DNA of 20,183 bases, from IMG/VR virus record IMGVR_UViG_3300044949_000356, positions 1 to 20,183 of that record; one strand, 5' to 3'. The DNA comes from a virus. Under the pieces are notes generated by a model, which worked only from the letters and a program-made list of their open reading frames with translations, was not told the DNA's origin and made no database searches. The position numbers and the translations under genes were made by a program. Below, piece by piece: positions 1 to 7,767 of the stretch; the first letter of the stretch is position 1, and each line of letters opens with the position of its first letter.

Positions 1-567
1 GATCGGGCCATTCAGCTTCACGACCAGCACCGGGAACGGATCGCCCCAGTTGTTGTCGGGAATGTTGGCCAGACCCACAAGCTTCACCGCCGTGTTGATG
101 GCGGAGGTGCGGGTGGAAGCGTCCAGAGTGTACTGCGACGTGCCGTACACCGAGTTGACATCGCCGCCAGACGCCGTCACATCGAAGTTCAGACCAAGGT
201 CGCCCGCCGTAACGGAGGCATCAGCCTGGATCAGGAACAGCGCGAACGGGTTGTCCACGATGTAGGCCGTCGGACGGTCGGAACCGTCGTACAGGCCAGC
301 CGAGGACGTGTCGGCCGGGATCGAGTTCTTAAGCTGGGGCTGCTTGGTCGTGGGGTCGATCCACGCGAAGCCAGCCGCCACACCGAGCAGCGGACCGCCG
401 CCCGTGCCAACCGAAGTAATAACGCCGCCCGACAGCTTGACCGGAGAGCCCTTACCGAGGTCGGGGCACGCGGAGCCGTTGGGAAGCGGATAAGCGCGGA
501 CTTCGTTGCCATGCGTGCCGAGGGCAGCAATGGCGCGAAGACCGAACGGTGCAAAAGACTGCGGCAC
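1..567 (-). CDS. Virion structural protein (partial, runs off left edge)
   Basis: A GTG start at 565-567 sits 6-7 bases after a strong AGGAGGA ribosome binding site (574-580). The frame is open to base 1, giving 189 residues without a stop. The protein is Gly/Ala/Ser/Thr rich and beta-like, with an N-terminal FAPFGLRAI stretch, a GSPVKL segment, an LLGVAAGFAWIDP stretch and an NPFALFLIQADASVTAGDLG segment. From memory, this layout (FGLRP-type start, GDPVKL, LGVFAG, then an IQADGS-type segment) recurs in uncharacterised head-cluster structural proteins of environmental tailed phages. It is the last gene of the portal-scaffold operon in this window, where a capsid or capsid-decoration protein is expected. 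It lacks obvious HK97 major-capsid features in the visible part, so decoration protein is at least as likely as major capsid. The role is inferred from position and resemblance. Confidence 0.72.
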   Translation of the reverse strand, partial: MPQSFAPFGLRAIAALGTHGNEVRAYPLPNGSACPDLGKGSPVKLSGGVITSVGTGGGPLLGVAAGFAWIDPTTKQPQLKNSIPADTSSAGLYDGSDRPTAYIVDNPFALFLIQADASVTAGDLGLNFDVTASGGDVNSVYGTSQYTLDASTRTSAINTAVKLVGLANIPDNNWGDPFPVLVVKLNGPI

Positions 568-588
568 CTTCTATCCTCCTTCTATCTG

Positions 589-1080
589 TTATCCGAACGA
601 GGGTCGTCGCCCCCGGGAAAAACGCTTGGAACCTTCGTTAGCAAACTGCACCTGCCGGCCGCCGTCCTCATAGCTGATCGTCTTCAGATCGAAAGCCTGC
701 TCCGCTTTGATGGCCCGATCTTCGGCCCACTTTTGGATGGCTTCCGCTTTCCGTCGAGGTAGCTTTGCGAGGACGAGGTCCCCGTTGATGGCTGCACCCG
801 CCAACGCAGAAATCTTGCTTTCGAGACCGGGGAAAACGTATCCATCGGGAACTTCTTCCAGTGGAACGAATGCCCAACCCTCTCGAAGTCGCGCCGAGAC
901 ATTGTTATAGTCTTCTTCCCTACCTGCCCGAAACCGAATCCAGCGATAAGCGTACTGGTCAGTATCCGGCATGGGAGGGATTTCTAGCGCATTGGGAGGA
1001 GTATACTCGCTTTCCAGAGAAATTTCAAGTGGATCGTCAATAGAGTTGTCAGAGGCCGGGCCGGCCTTCATGCGGGGCAT
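589..1080 (-). CDS. Conserved head-cluster protein of unknown function
   Basis: 163 residues. The ATG at 1078-1080 overlaps the TAA of the upstream scaffold-like gene (TAATG), implying translational coupling. The N-terminal 40 residues are acidic and low in complexity. They are followed by a compact region with YRWIRFRAG, then an N-x-x-x-R-L-R-E-GW motif and a [10 protein letters not shown] stretch, then a helical, charged C-terminus ending in a basic [11 protein letters not shown] tail. A W(V/I)R...N...REGW pattern is one I associate with small proteins beside the scaffold and capsid genes of marine and freshwater podovirus-like phages. No catalytic motif is visible. Its place between the scaffold-like protein and a structural protein suggests a head role (head completion or minor capsid), which is an inference. 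The base composition is somewhat AT-richer than the portal gene. Confidence 0.7.
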   Translation of the reverse strand: MPRMKAGPASDNSIDDPLEISLESEYTPPNALEIPPMPDTDQYAYRWIRFRAGREEDYNNVSARLREGWAFVPLEEVPDGYVFPGLESKISALAGAAINGDLVLAKLPRRKAEAIQKWAEDRAIKAEQAFDLKTISYEDGGRQVQFANEGSKRFSRGRRPSFG

Positions 1081-2108
1081 TACAGAATCTCCGTATATTG
1101 ATTTGCGGTGGACTGAGCCTTTTCAGTCTTGGCCTTTTCGCGGGCATACTGCTCGACAGTAATACCAAGTTGACGGGCCATCTGACGGTCAGCCTCAGTA
1201 AGTACAACTCGAATCTTGCCGGAAGCGGGGGCCGGGGTCGACCGATTCTGGATGGTCGGATTGGACGGCTGCCGGGCTGCCGTAGCGGGGGCTGCCTGTT
1301 TGCCGCCCAACTTGGCCGGGAACTCCCGCTTCAGGCGCTGGTCGAGGACGTCGAAGTAGTCAGGATCGCTGGGCAGGTAGCCTTCGCCCACCATCTGCTG
1401 GTCGATGACCTTGGCAGCAGCCGTCATGACGGCGTCCTTGTTGAACCAGTCCTTGTTGCGGTCATACCACTCGGTCAGGCCCGGGGGCTGGGCACGCCTT
1501 GCAGGCTGTTCAGGGGCGGTAGATCGAGTCTGCTGGGTCTGCTGCGGCGCTTCCTGTCCAGATTGGGGCGCCGTCTTGGTAGGGATGCTGCCCCTATCCT
1601 TTTCAGCCTGCGCCTTCTTGGCTGCCAGAGAGGCGAGTTGCTGCTGGACCTCGAAGATGCGAGAGCGGTCGCCGGACTCAAAGGCCGCGTCAAACTCGGA
1701 TCGCAGGGTCTTCATGCCCGCGTCGAGGTTCTGGATGTAGAGGTCGAAGCCGATGGCCGCGCCCTCATTGGCATCGTTCTCGTACCGCTTGGCCCGCGCT
1801 TCCGCCTCTTCTAGACGGGCTTGCGCGTCGGCTAGTTGCCGGGCATAAGCGTCTCGCTGGGCCTTCAGACGACGGCTTCGGGTCAGCTTCTTGCGGTCGG
1901 CGGAGCCGGCTTCGGCTGGGCTGCCGTCGTCGTCAGCATCGTCGTCGGCTGGTTCGGCCTCCTGCTGGGAGGGGGCGGGCTCGGCGACGACCGAGACGGG
2001 AGCTTCTTGCTCGGGAGCGCCGTCCATGACAATTTCGATGTCGTCGACGGCGCCCGCTTGCCCAGACGGATTGTCTAGGTCAATCTCTTTATAGCCTGAT
2101 TCGGACAT
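1080..2108 (-). CDS. Scaffold-like head assembly protein
   Basis: 342 residues, ATG at 2106-2108, six bases after the co-chaperonin stop. The N-terminal 75 residues are very acidic and Ala/Pro/Asp rich. Residues about 75-115 form a charged Ala/Arg/Gln/Glu helix ([20 protein letters not shown]) likely to be coiled coil, and a second helical stretch covers about 150-172. A Gln/Pro/Ala/Thr-rich linker follows, then a folded patch around WYDRNKDWF and [16 protein letters not shown]. The C-terminus contains [24 protein letters not shown]. This composition and the position between portal and capsid-type genes are typical of internal scaffolding proteins, which organise capsid shell assembly and then leave. 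The [16 protein letters not shown] type of segment is common in phage scaffold-like proteins of unknown structure. No protease motif was seen, so it does not look like a fused maturation protease. Confidence 0.7.
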   Translation of the reverse strand: MSESGYKEIDLDNPSGQAGAVDDIEIVMDGAPEQEAPVSVVAEPAPSQQEAEPADDDADDDGSPAEAGSADRKKLTRSRRLKAQRDAYARQLADAQARLEEAEARAKRYENDANEGAAIGFDLYIQNLDAGMKTLRSEFDAAFESGDRSRIFEVQQQLASLAAKKAQAEKDRGSIPTKTAPQSGQEAPQQTQQTRSTAPEQPARRAQPPGLTEWYDRNKDWFNKDAVMTAAAKVIDQQMVGEGYLPSDPDYFDVLDQRLKREFPAKLGGKQAAPATAARQPSNPTIQNRSTPAPASGKIRVVLTEADRQMARQLGITVEQYAREKAKTEKAQSTANQYTEIL

Positions 2109-2114
2109 AGGAAA

Positions 2115-2531
2115 TTATTCCTTGAAGTTGGCGTCGAGGTACTCGGGCTTTTCGACCACGAGTTCGATGTTGGAGGGCTTGATGAGAAGGAGCTTGACGC
2201 CCTTCCACCAGATCTTCTGGCCGACCAACTTGGCGTAGACGATGAAGTCGCCGGGCTTGACCCACGCGCCAGTCTTGTAGATTTCCTCGTCCTTGAAGGC
2301 GAGTTCGCCAATGGCCAGAACGCGACCAACCGTGTTCAGGTACTCACGGTCCTCGCGGAAAGTATCCGGGAGCAGGATGCCTCCTGCCGACTTACGCCGA
2401 ATGGGCACGGGCCGGACAAGAATCCCTACACCAGGAATCCTAGGCAGCGGCGACGGATCAGGAATTTCGTCCTGGGTCATCCACTGGTCGTTCGTGATTG
2501 CCCCGTCGAGGGGCACGCGGGCGGTAAGCAT
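2115..2531 (-). CDS. GroES-like co-chaperonin
   Basis: 138 residues, starting at an ATG (2529-2531) that overlaps the stop of the preceding small gene (TAATG). After a roughly 30-residue N-terminal extension the protein follows the GroES order: PGVGILVRPVPIR (first strand), a mobile-loop-like KSAGGILLPDTF (consensus TAGGIvLPd), VGRVLAIGEL, then VKPGDFIVYAKLVGQKIWW and LLLIKPSNIELVVE, matching the VGDrVLf...G, eylil and D/NI segments of bacterial GroES. GroES caps the GroEL chamber. Phage versions such as T4 gp31 replace host GroES to fold capsid proteins. The location between portal and scaffold fits capsid folding. No GroEL is seen here, so it presumably works with host GroEL. It is longer than host GroES (about 97 residues) because of both termini. 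Confidence 0.85.
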   Translation of the reverse strand: MLTARVPLDGAITNDQWMTQDEIPDPSPLPRIPGVGILVRPVPIRRKSAGGILLPDTFREDREYLNTVGRVLAIGELAFKDEEIYKTGAWVKPGDFIVYAKLVGQKIWWKGVKLLLIKPSNIELVVEKPEYLDANFKE

Positions 2532-2722
2532 TAGTTCCTTTCTTCTGCTGGCTTGGTCTCTACAAGGTCGTAGAGCAGTTGCACGGCCTGATTGAGGCCG
2601 GCAATAACGCCGCAGGAACGGGCATACTCTTCGTAGGTCTGGGCGCCGCCACGGGAAAGAAAGTCTCTTTCCCGCTCGACACGCTTCTGAACCTCTGCTA
2701 CATACTCAGAAAGAAGTCTCAT
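2531..2722 (-). CDS. Small helical protein between portal and co-chaperonin
   Basis: 63 residues. The ATG at 2720-2722 overlaps the portal stop by four bases (ATGA), and its own TAA overlaps the co-chaperonin ATG, so it is locked into the head operon. The sequence is largely helical with heptad-like spacing: EYVAEVQKRVERERDFL, then YEEYARSCGVIAGLNQAVQLLYDLVE. The pattern Y-x-x-x-x-G-x-I-x-G-L-x-x-A resembles short proteins beside portal genes in other phages. No signal peptide or transmembrane segment is visible. A small oligomeric head or portal-associated protein is plausible but not demonstrated. Confidence 0.72.
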   Translation of the reverse strand: MRLLSEYVAEVQKRVERERDFLSRGGAQTYEEYARSCGVIAGLNQAVQLLYDLVETKPAEERN

Positions 2723-5052
2723 TGGGTAGGTGCGTTAGCCCGTTCTGCAAGTCGTTTGGCTTGAATATCCGCCAGTTTGGCGGAGTTGTCAAGTATTTTC
2801 GAGGAAGCCGAAATCTGGTTCTGCTTGCTCTTGTTCTCGGCATCGAGGAGCATGCTGGTTTCCTTGAGGTCAAGCTCGCGGTTCTTGAGGGCGATCTTGG
2901 CTGCCTCGCGGACATCCTGCGACTGGATGCGTGCCGCCGAAAGCTGAAGCTCCTGCTGATTAAGCTGAACCATCTGCTGCTCAACGGACGGACCTTCGCC
3001 GCCCATGCCGGACGCCGCCGAGATCATCAGCATCTGTGTGGCGACTTGAGCCTGCACGTTCGGGTCTTCGATGGGCATGCCCATCTGCTGGGCCAGAAGC
3101 GCGGCCTGCGCCACGAACATCAGCACCTTGTGTTCGGCGATGTTGGCATTTAGAAGCTGGAGGCCAATGGCGATGGTCGGGTCGTTGGCGCCCTGCATCT
3201 GCGGCGTCTTGAGGAACGCTTCCTTCACGGCAATGTGAGCGGCATGATTCTGGCCAAGCTGGGCCTTGATGGGCTTGCCCGACATGGCAGCCTGCACCTC
3301 GGTCAACGGATCGGCGCTGATGGCTTGGGCTTCCGGGTTGACGAGGAGCTTGTCCACGTTCTCGGTGCCCATGGCCGCGTAGAAGCGCCGTAGCGCCTCG
3401 CGCATGTCGTGGAGTTGGGGGAACTGGGCAGCCATGTTGAGTTCGATCTGGGCGCGAGCCACCCGCTGCGACTCGGTCAGGGCATTGGGGTCAGACGCCG
3501 GAATGACGTCCACGGCCGCCGGGTCGAAGTCGTTGCGCTGGACGTAGGCGTTCTCGGAGCCGACCACGAAGTTGACGAGGTCGGGCAGGTTCTCAAAGTT
3601 GAGTTCGCCAATGAGCTTGAGGAACTCGCCCTGCGACTGGTGGAGGCGCTTGTGGATCGAGGAGTAGAATCGCTGCGAGGCTTCGATCAGGGCCAGCGTG
3701 GTGCCGACCGGACCGTAGTTGGTGGCGTTGGCGGCGACCTCGTCGGTGGCGTCGGCGAACTTCTGGCCGCTATCCACCATGAACTTGAGGAGGGCGAAGA
3801 GGGTCTGGTTCGGCTCCTTGCCCGGCAGCGGGAAGAACGCCTTGCCCAGTTCTTCGGGCGACAGGTTGACGTCGCGCCACTCGCCAAAGCCCAGCGGGGT
3901 GTCGCTGTCGGAGAACTTGGCGTCTTGGGACTTGAAGCCCGCCTGCCAGTTGGCGTACTGGCCTGCGTCGACCAGCGAGCGGAGGGCCACGGTAGCAGAG
4001 GCTGCGAGGTCGCCGATGAGGTGGACGTAGCCAAGGGCGTAGAAGCCGAAGGCCGGAATGAACTGGTCGACGGTGTACCAGATGCGCTTGGTCTTGGAAG
4101 TGTCGTCCTCGCGCCAGTTGCGCTTGATGGAGTAGACGTTGCCGGTCTTGACGTTGAAGTGAACAATGTAGGGCGCCATGCCACCGTCGGGCAGCGTGGG
4201 GTCGTCGCCGTTCAGATCGAGGTAGCAGTGAGCCTCGCCGACCGTGTAGCCCTTGCGTTCGAGCGACATGTCGAAGCCTTGGGCGTTGGCGATGGCTTCG
4301 GTTATTTCGTTGGTGTCGAGGACTTCCTCGGCATCGTTCTCGGAGACTTCGAGGAAGGTGCCAGCCGCCACAAGATTCTCCATCTTGCGGGTGGAAAGCT
4401 CCATGACCTCGATGTATTCCTCGGCGTCACGCAGATGGGTTGCCGATGGGTCGATGTAGAAGTTCTCGACGTAGACGACGGTGGGGTCGGGCGCGGAGTT
4501 CACGCTGTTCCAGCCCGCCTTGCGGATGCCGGTGCCCATGAAGCCAACGCGGAACAGGTTGCGTTCGAGGTCGTTGTAGAAGCCCGGCACCTGCTCGGTA
4601 AGCTGGTAGTTCATGTAGGTGCGGACGCGGGCAGCGGCCTGTTCGCGGGGGATGTCGACGTAGCCACGCACCTTGGTGCGGACCGGACCCTTGGCAGGCC
4701 ACAGTTCTTGGATGGCCTTGGCCTGGAACTTGACCACGTTTTCGATGAGGAGGGGATGGACGGCGGTGCAGGCACCATCGACCTCGGTGTTACCCTGGCC
4801 CTCGGTGTTTAGGCCCAGCCAGTGGATGCCCTGCTTGATTTTCTCTTCCCACTGCTGGCGGGCGTTCTTGAAGTTCTGGAGGGCGTCTTGACGCTGGGAG
4901 CCGATGTCCCGAAGTATTGCGTCGTCCATGCCGGCCGCTAGGTTAGCACCGAACGACATGTCAATCTCGACAATCTCGTCGGCCGGAATAACTTCGAGCG
5001 TCTCTTCAGAGAACTCAAATTCCATTTCTGGATTTTCGAGATTATCAGACAT
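2719..5052 (-). CDS. Portal protein
   Basis: 777 residues. The ATG at 5050-5052 overlaps the terminase large subunit stop by eight bases. The portal is the dodecameric ring at one capsid vertex through which the terminase pumps DNA and to which the tail attaches. Length and layout suit P22-like or podovirus-type portals (about 700-800 residues). The N-terminal region has GIHWLGLNTEG and a helical FQAKAIQELWPAKGPVRTKV segment (about 110-135). A core follows with VGFMGTGIRKAGW and a VYVENFYIDPSA strand-turn near residue 205, both typical of large phage portals. The central portion has an FGFYALGYVHL membrane-like but probably stem helix segment, then a long helical C-terminus (about 600-777) rich in Gln, Ala and Leu, as in portal barrel domains. 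Its place directly after terminase is the canonical order. I am confident of the family and less so of the tail type. Confidence 0.9.
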   Translation of the reverse strand: MSDNLENPEMEFEFSEETLEVIPADEIVEIDMSFGANLAAGMDDAILRDIGSQRQDALQNFKNARQQWEEKIKQGIHWLGLNTEGQGNTEVDGACTAVHPLLIENVVKFQAKAIQELWPAKGPVRTKVRGYVDIPREQAAARVRTYMNYQLTEQVPGFYNDLERNLFRVGFMGTGIRKAGWNSVNSAPDPTVVYVENFYIDPSATHLRDAEEYIEVMELSTRKMENLVAAGTFLEVSENDAEEVLDTNEITEAIANAQGFDMSLERKGYTVGEAHCYLDLNGDDPTLPDGGMAPYIVHFNVKTGNVYSIKRNWREDDTSKTKRIWYTVDQFIPAFGFYALGYVHLIGDLAASATVALRSLVDAGQYANWQAGFKSQDAKFSDSDTPLGFGEWRDVNLSPEELGKAFFPLPGKEPNQTLFALLKFMVDSGQKFADATDEVAANATNYGPVGTTLALIEASQRFYSSIHKRLHQSQGEFLKLIGELNFENLPDLVNFVVGSENAYVQRNDFDPAAVDVIPASDPNALTESQRVARAQIELNMAAQFPQLHDMREALRRFYAAMGTENVDKLLVNPEAQAISADPLTEVQAAMSGKPIKAQLGQNHAAHIAVKEAFLKTPQMQGANDPTIAIGLQLLNANIAEHKVLMFVAQAALLAQQMGMPIEDPNVQAQVATQMLMISAASGMGGEGPSVEQQMVQLNQQELQLSAARIQSQDVREAAKIALKNRELDLKETSMLLDAENKSKQNQISASSKILDNSAKLADIQAKRLAERANAPTQ

Positions 5053-6592
5053 GTGTTACTTGACTCCAATAGCTCTTGAAAGGGCGTCTACTTGAAGGCC
5101 GCTCCACATTGCCGACCTTTTCTTGCGTCAATTCATAGCGGCGTCGCAAGTAAAGCAGGGCCATCACCATAGCATCGACGGCGTCGTCATGGGCGCCCTT
5201 TGGAAATTCTAGGGCCTCCTGCAAAAGCTCGGCCGCATATTTCCGCTTGAGGGGTAGCCAGACGCGCTGACGCTCAATAATGCCTGTCACCGCATGAGCC
5301 CTAGCCACTTTATCACGGTCGGGCTGAAAAGGCAACACAGGCAGCTTATTGAGCTTAAGGTCCTGAATTAGGGACTGACCCGAGGCTTTATTTTCCACGA
5401 TTATGCGATCCGGCTTGAACGTCGTATATTGTTCTTTGGCCACGGCCCGAAGCTGGGGGTAGGTCCACCGGCCCCGGACTTGGTTCAGGAGGATGGCGTT
5501 GGGCTCCTGATACTCAAAGCCCTTCTCGTCGGTGAAGGTTAGGTGGAAGATGCCCCACGTCTGAATGACCGAGAAGTCAGCCTTGGCCTTGGTGGAGAAG
5601 GCGGTATCGAGGGTTTGGATGATCTCGTCGCACTCGGGCGGATCGTCTTCGTCCCAGTCTTGGAAGTCGTCCTTGTTGAAGACGTTGCCGTCCTCGCCGG
5701 TCGGGGTCTGCATGTACAGGGCACCCCAGTCGGCCCGCGACAAACCCTCGCGCGTAGCGATGAGGTCGTCCATCGTGATGTATTCGGGCCAGTAGGATTC
5801 GCTCTCAGGCAGCATGAGGTATTCGGCTGCGGGCTTGTCGAGGATGGCCGGAATGGATATGACTTCCCACTGGTCGACGCGCGGGTTGCGGGCAGCCTTG
5901 TCAAGCAGGAAGCCTGAAAGGTCGCGCACATGCCACCGGGTGTTGACGAGGATGATGCGGGAGTCGGGCAGTTTACGGGAGCGGAAGCCGGGGCCATACC
6001 AGTTGTTGACACGCTCGCGCTCGGTGTCGGACTTGGCGGTCTGCTCGGAGAGGGGGTCGTCGAGGATGCCCAGATTGAAGCGGTAACCGGCGATGGACTT
6101 GCCCGCGCCGGCAGGCATGAAGGAGCCGCCCGTGATTAGCTTCCAACTGGTGACGCCCGACATGTCGTCACGGATGCGAACGCCGTCGAAGATCTCTTGG
6201 TATTCGGAGGAGCGGACGAGGTCGCGGATACGGCCAGAACATTCGACCGCCTTGTCGGTGGTGTGCGAAATCCACATGAAGCGCCATGTGGGGTGGCGAC
6301 CCATGCACCATGCGACGAACAGCATAAGGAGGACGGACTTCATGGAGCCCGGCGGCAGCATGAGCATCAGGCGCTCGACGGACCCATCGTCTACATCTTC
6401 TAGTGTAGCAGCAATTGATTCAATATGGCGGCCGTCGCGGTATGTATTGCCGTCCAACATCAAATGGGCCAAAAGTTTTACGAAAACATAAAAATGATCT
6501 TGCGCTTCAAGAACAGCTTTCTTGTGCAGCAAATCAGCTAACTCTGCTTTGGCCTCAATAAGTTTATTGTCGTCGCTTGGAAGAACTGTCAT
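5045..6592 (-). CDS. terL: Terminase large subunit (packaging ATPase/nuclease)
   Basis: 515 residues; the ATG at 6590-6592 is one base past the HNH stop. This is the DNA-packaging motor. The N-terminal ATPase has a Walker A variant PPGSMKS (residues 80-86), a Walker B hydrophobic strand ending in acidic DD (GILDDP, 175-180) and a LVNTRWH coupling motif (215-221). The C-terminal RNase H-fold nuclease shows its three acidic positions in TLDTAFS (D329), IIVENKA (E400) and HDDAVDA (D469, D470, D473). All key residues are present, so the enzyme looks intact. It cuts concatemeric genome DNA and drives it through the portal encoded immediately downstream. Composition is uneven: the first roughly 150 bases (6440-6592) are about 40-50% GC, like the HNH gene beside it, whereas the middle is clearly GC-rich. 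Confidence 0.95.
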   Translation of the reverse strand: MTVLPSDDNKLIEAKAELADLLHKKAVLEAQDHFYVFVKLLAHLMLDGNTYRDGRHIESIAATLEDVDDGSVERLMLMLPPGSMKSVLLMLFVAWCMGRHPTWRFMWISHTTDKAVECSGRIRDLVRSSEYQEIFDGVRIRDDMSGVTSWKLITGGSFMPAGAGKSIAGYRFNLGILDDPLSEQTAKSDTERERVNNWYGPGFRSRKLPDSRIILVNTRWHVRDLSGFLLDKAARNPRVDQWEVISIPAILDKPAAEYLMLPESESYWPEYITMDDLIATREGLSRADWGALYMQTPTGEDGNVFNKDDFQDWDEDDPPECDEIIQTLDTAFSTKAKADFSVIQTWGIFHLTFTDEKGFEYQEPNAILLNQVRGRWTYPQLRAVAKEQYTTFKPDRIIVENKASGQSLIQDLKLNKLPVLPFQPDRDKVARAHAVTGIIERQRVWLPLKRKYAAELLQEALEFPKGAHDDAVDAMVMALLYLRRRYELTQEKVGNVERPSSRRPFKSYWSQVTHV

Positions 6593-6593
6593 T

Positions 6594-7094
6594 TTAATAC
6601 TTATTTTGCTTTTGCAGATTTTGCCAATCAGGAATTATTTGCAAATTCCAAGGAACGTGCAAACCGCAGACATGGGGATGCTGAAGCGGTATGATATGAT
6701 CCACATGATAAACAATACCTATCATATCTGAAACACGCTGTGCTTGCTGATAAATAGCAAGAAGCTCCTCAGATTTAACCCATGACGGTTGAGCAGCTTT
6801 ACAGCGCGCGCGTCTTGAAGCTGTCTGCGAACGAACTTTTGCTTGATTACGCTTCTTCCACTCTTTGATACGGGAGTTAACCTCTTGACGATTTTTGTCC
6901 GCATACGCTTTGGAATTTCGCGCGACAGCTTCGCGGTTGTTCTGTGCCCACGTTTTTGCGCGCAAGCGTGCGCAGACAACACAGCCGCTGCTGCCTTTGT
7001 AGCGTTCCCCTGTATGACCATTTTTACAAGGGATGGCTGACCAGTAAGTTTTAGTTGATTCGGAGTTTGCGTTCAATTTCCGGCTCGGCTTCAC
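6594..7094 (-). CDS. HNH endonuclease inserted between terminase genes
   Basis: Up to 166 residues from a GTG at 7092-7094; the first 44 bases overlap the end of terS. There is no internal Met before the catalytic domain and no clear Shine-Dalgarno, so the exact start is uncertain and coupling to terS is likely. The N-terminal half has a CxxGH...CxxC zinc-binding pattern (C23, H27, C38, C41), then a basic helical stretch (about 42-100). The C-terminal HNH core reads VYHVDHIIPLQ, GLHVPWNLQ and QNLQKQNK, with H133, N150 and N159 in expected places. Such free-standing HNH proteins act as homing endonucleases or nick DNA to help terminase. The GC content (about 35-42% in lines sampled) is far below its neighbours, a sign of separate acquisition. 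Confidence 0.85.
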   Translation of the reverse strand: MKPSRKLNANSESTKTYWSAIPCKNGHTGERYKGSSGCVVCARLRAKTWAQNNREAVARNSKAYADKNRQEVNSRIKEWKKRNQAKVRSQTASRRARCKAAQPSWVKSEELLAIYQQAQRVSDMIGIVYHVDHIIPLQHPHVCGLHVPWNLQIIPDWQNLQKQNKY

Positions 7095-7767
7095 GCAGGA
7101 TAGCAGTCAGTTCGCTGATCCGGGTATCCAGTTCCTCCTTGGAGTGGATGGTCCGGTGAACGATTTCCTTCTTCTCAACGAACATGCCAAGGTACTTGGC
7201 GAGGTTTTCCATGGCGCGGTTGGCGTTGGTAAAGTCGCCGGAGGCCATAGCTTGGGTGGCAATGTCGTTAAACCACTTGACGACATCCTCGATATTGATT
7301 TTCATGCGAGCCTTCTCCTCAATCTCGAATGCACTGATAAGGTCGTGGAACTCCGGGATGACCAGCATGCGGTTGGCCATCTCCAGCAGGACGACGGGGT
7401 TGTTGCTGTTGTAGCCCGCCTGCCGCATGGCACCACACTTGTTGGAACGGCCGTTCAGGGCGAACTGGCGGGCGAACTCGACCTGCTTGGGCGTCAGCTT
7501 CTTGATGGCTGTGATCTTGTCCCACTTGGCCTGCCACGTTTCGCGCAGGTGGTCGCGCAGGTTGCGGATCGCGTCGACGTTCTCTTTGGTGACGGCGCGG
7601 GCAGGCTTGTGGATGTTCATGCGCCGCAGATCGCGCCGATAGGCTTTTTGGCGCTCCTTCTGCGACGGCGGGTTCTTGCGCTTACGTTTGGGCGAAGGCG
7701 CCTCCCCCTCTTCAGGAGAGGCCGCCTCCACTACTTCGTCGGCAAGATCGAAAGGTTCGTCGCTCAT
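7051..7767 (-). CDS. terS: Terminase small subunit
   Basis: 238 residues, with the ATG at 7765-7767 sharing ATGA with the stop of the upstream ATPase gene. An acidic then very basic, Pro/Lys/Arg-rich N-terminal 45 residues precedes the DNA-binding part. Residues 91-120, LTPKQVEFARQFALNGRSN...CGAMRQAGYN, match the LTpkQ..F...y...gn...A.r.AGY helix-turn-helix signature of Terminase_2-type small subunits. The C-terminal half is helical (DVVKWFNDIATQAMASGDFTNANRAMENLAKYLGMF), as in oligomerising small subunits, and ends in a charged helix. The protein recognises the packaging site and loads the large subunit. It is longer than many small subunits because of the charged N-terminal extension. Confidence 0.85.
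   Translation of the reverse strand: MSDEPFDLADEVVEAASPEEGEAPSPKRKRKNPPSQKERQKAYRRDLRRMNIHKPARAVTKENVDAIRNLRDHLRETWQAKWDKITAIKKLTPKQVEFARQFALNGRSNKCGAMRQAGYNSNNPVVLLEMANRMLVIPEFHDLISAFEIEEKARMKINIEDVVKWFNDIATQAMASGDFTNANRAMENLAKYLGMFVEKKEIVHRTIHSKEELDTRISELTAILREAEPEIERKLRIN

Noticed and set aside
231-554. 107-codon minus-strand frame with ATG start
   Set aside because: It is a shifted frame inside the structural gene that starts at the GTG at 565-567; that gene has the strong ribosome binding site and protein-like sequence, whereas this frame is Arg/Ser/Thr low-complexity.
3409-4812. 467-codon plus-strand frame
   Set aside because: It is the antisense of the portal gene; its Val/Gly/Leu/Asp-rich translation mirrors portal codons and has no ribosome binding site or family features.
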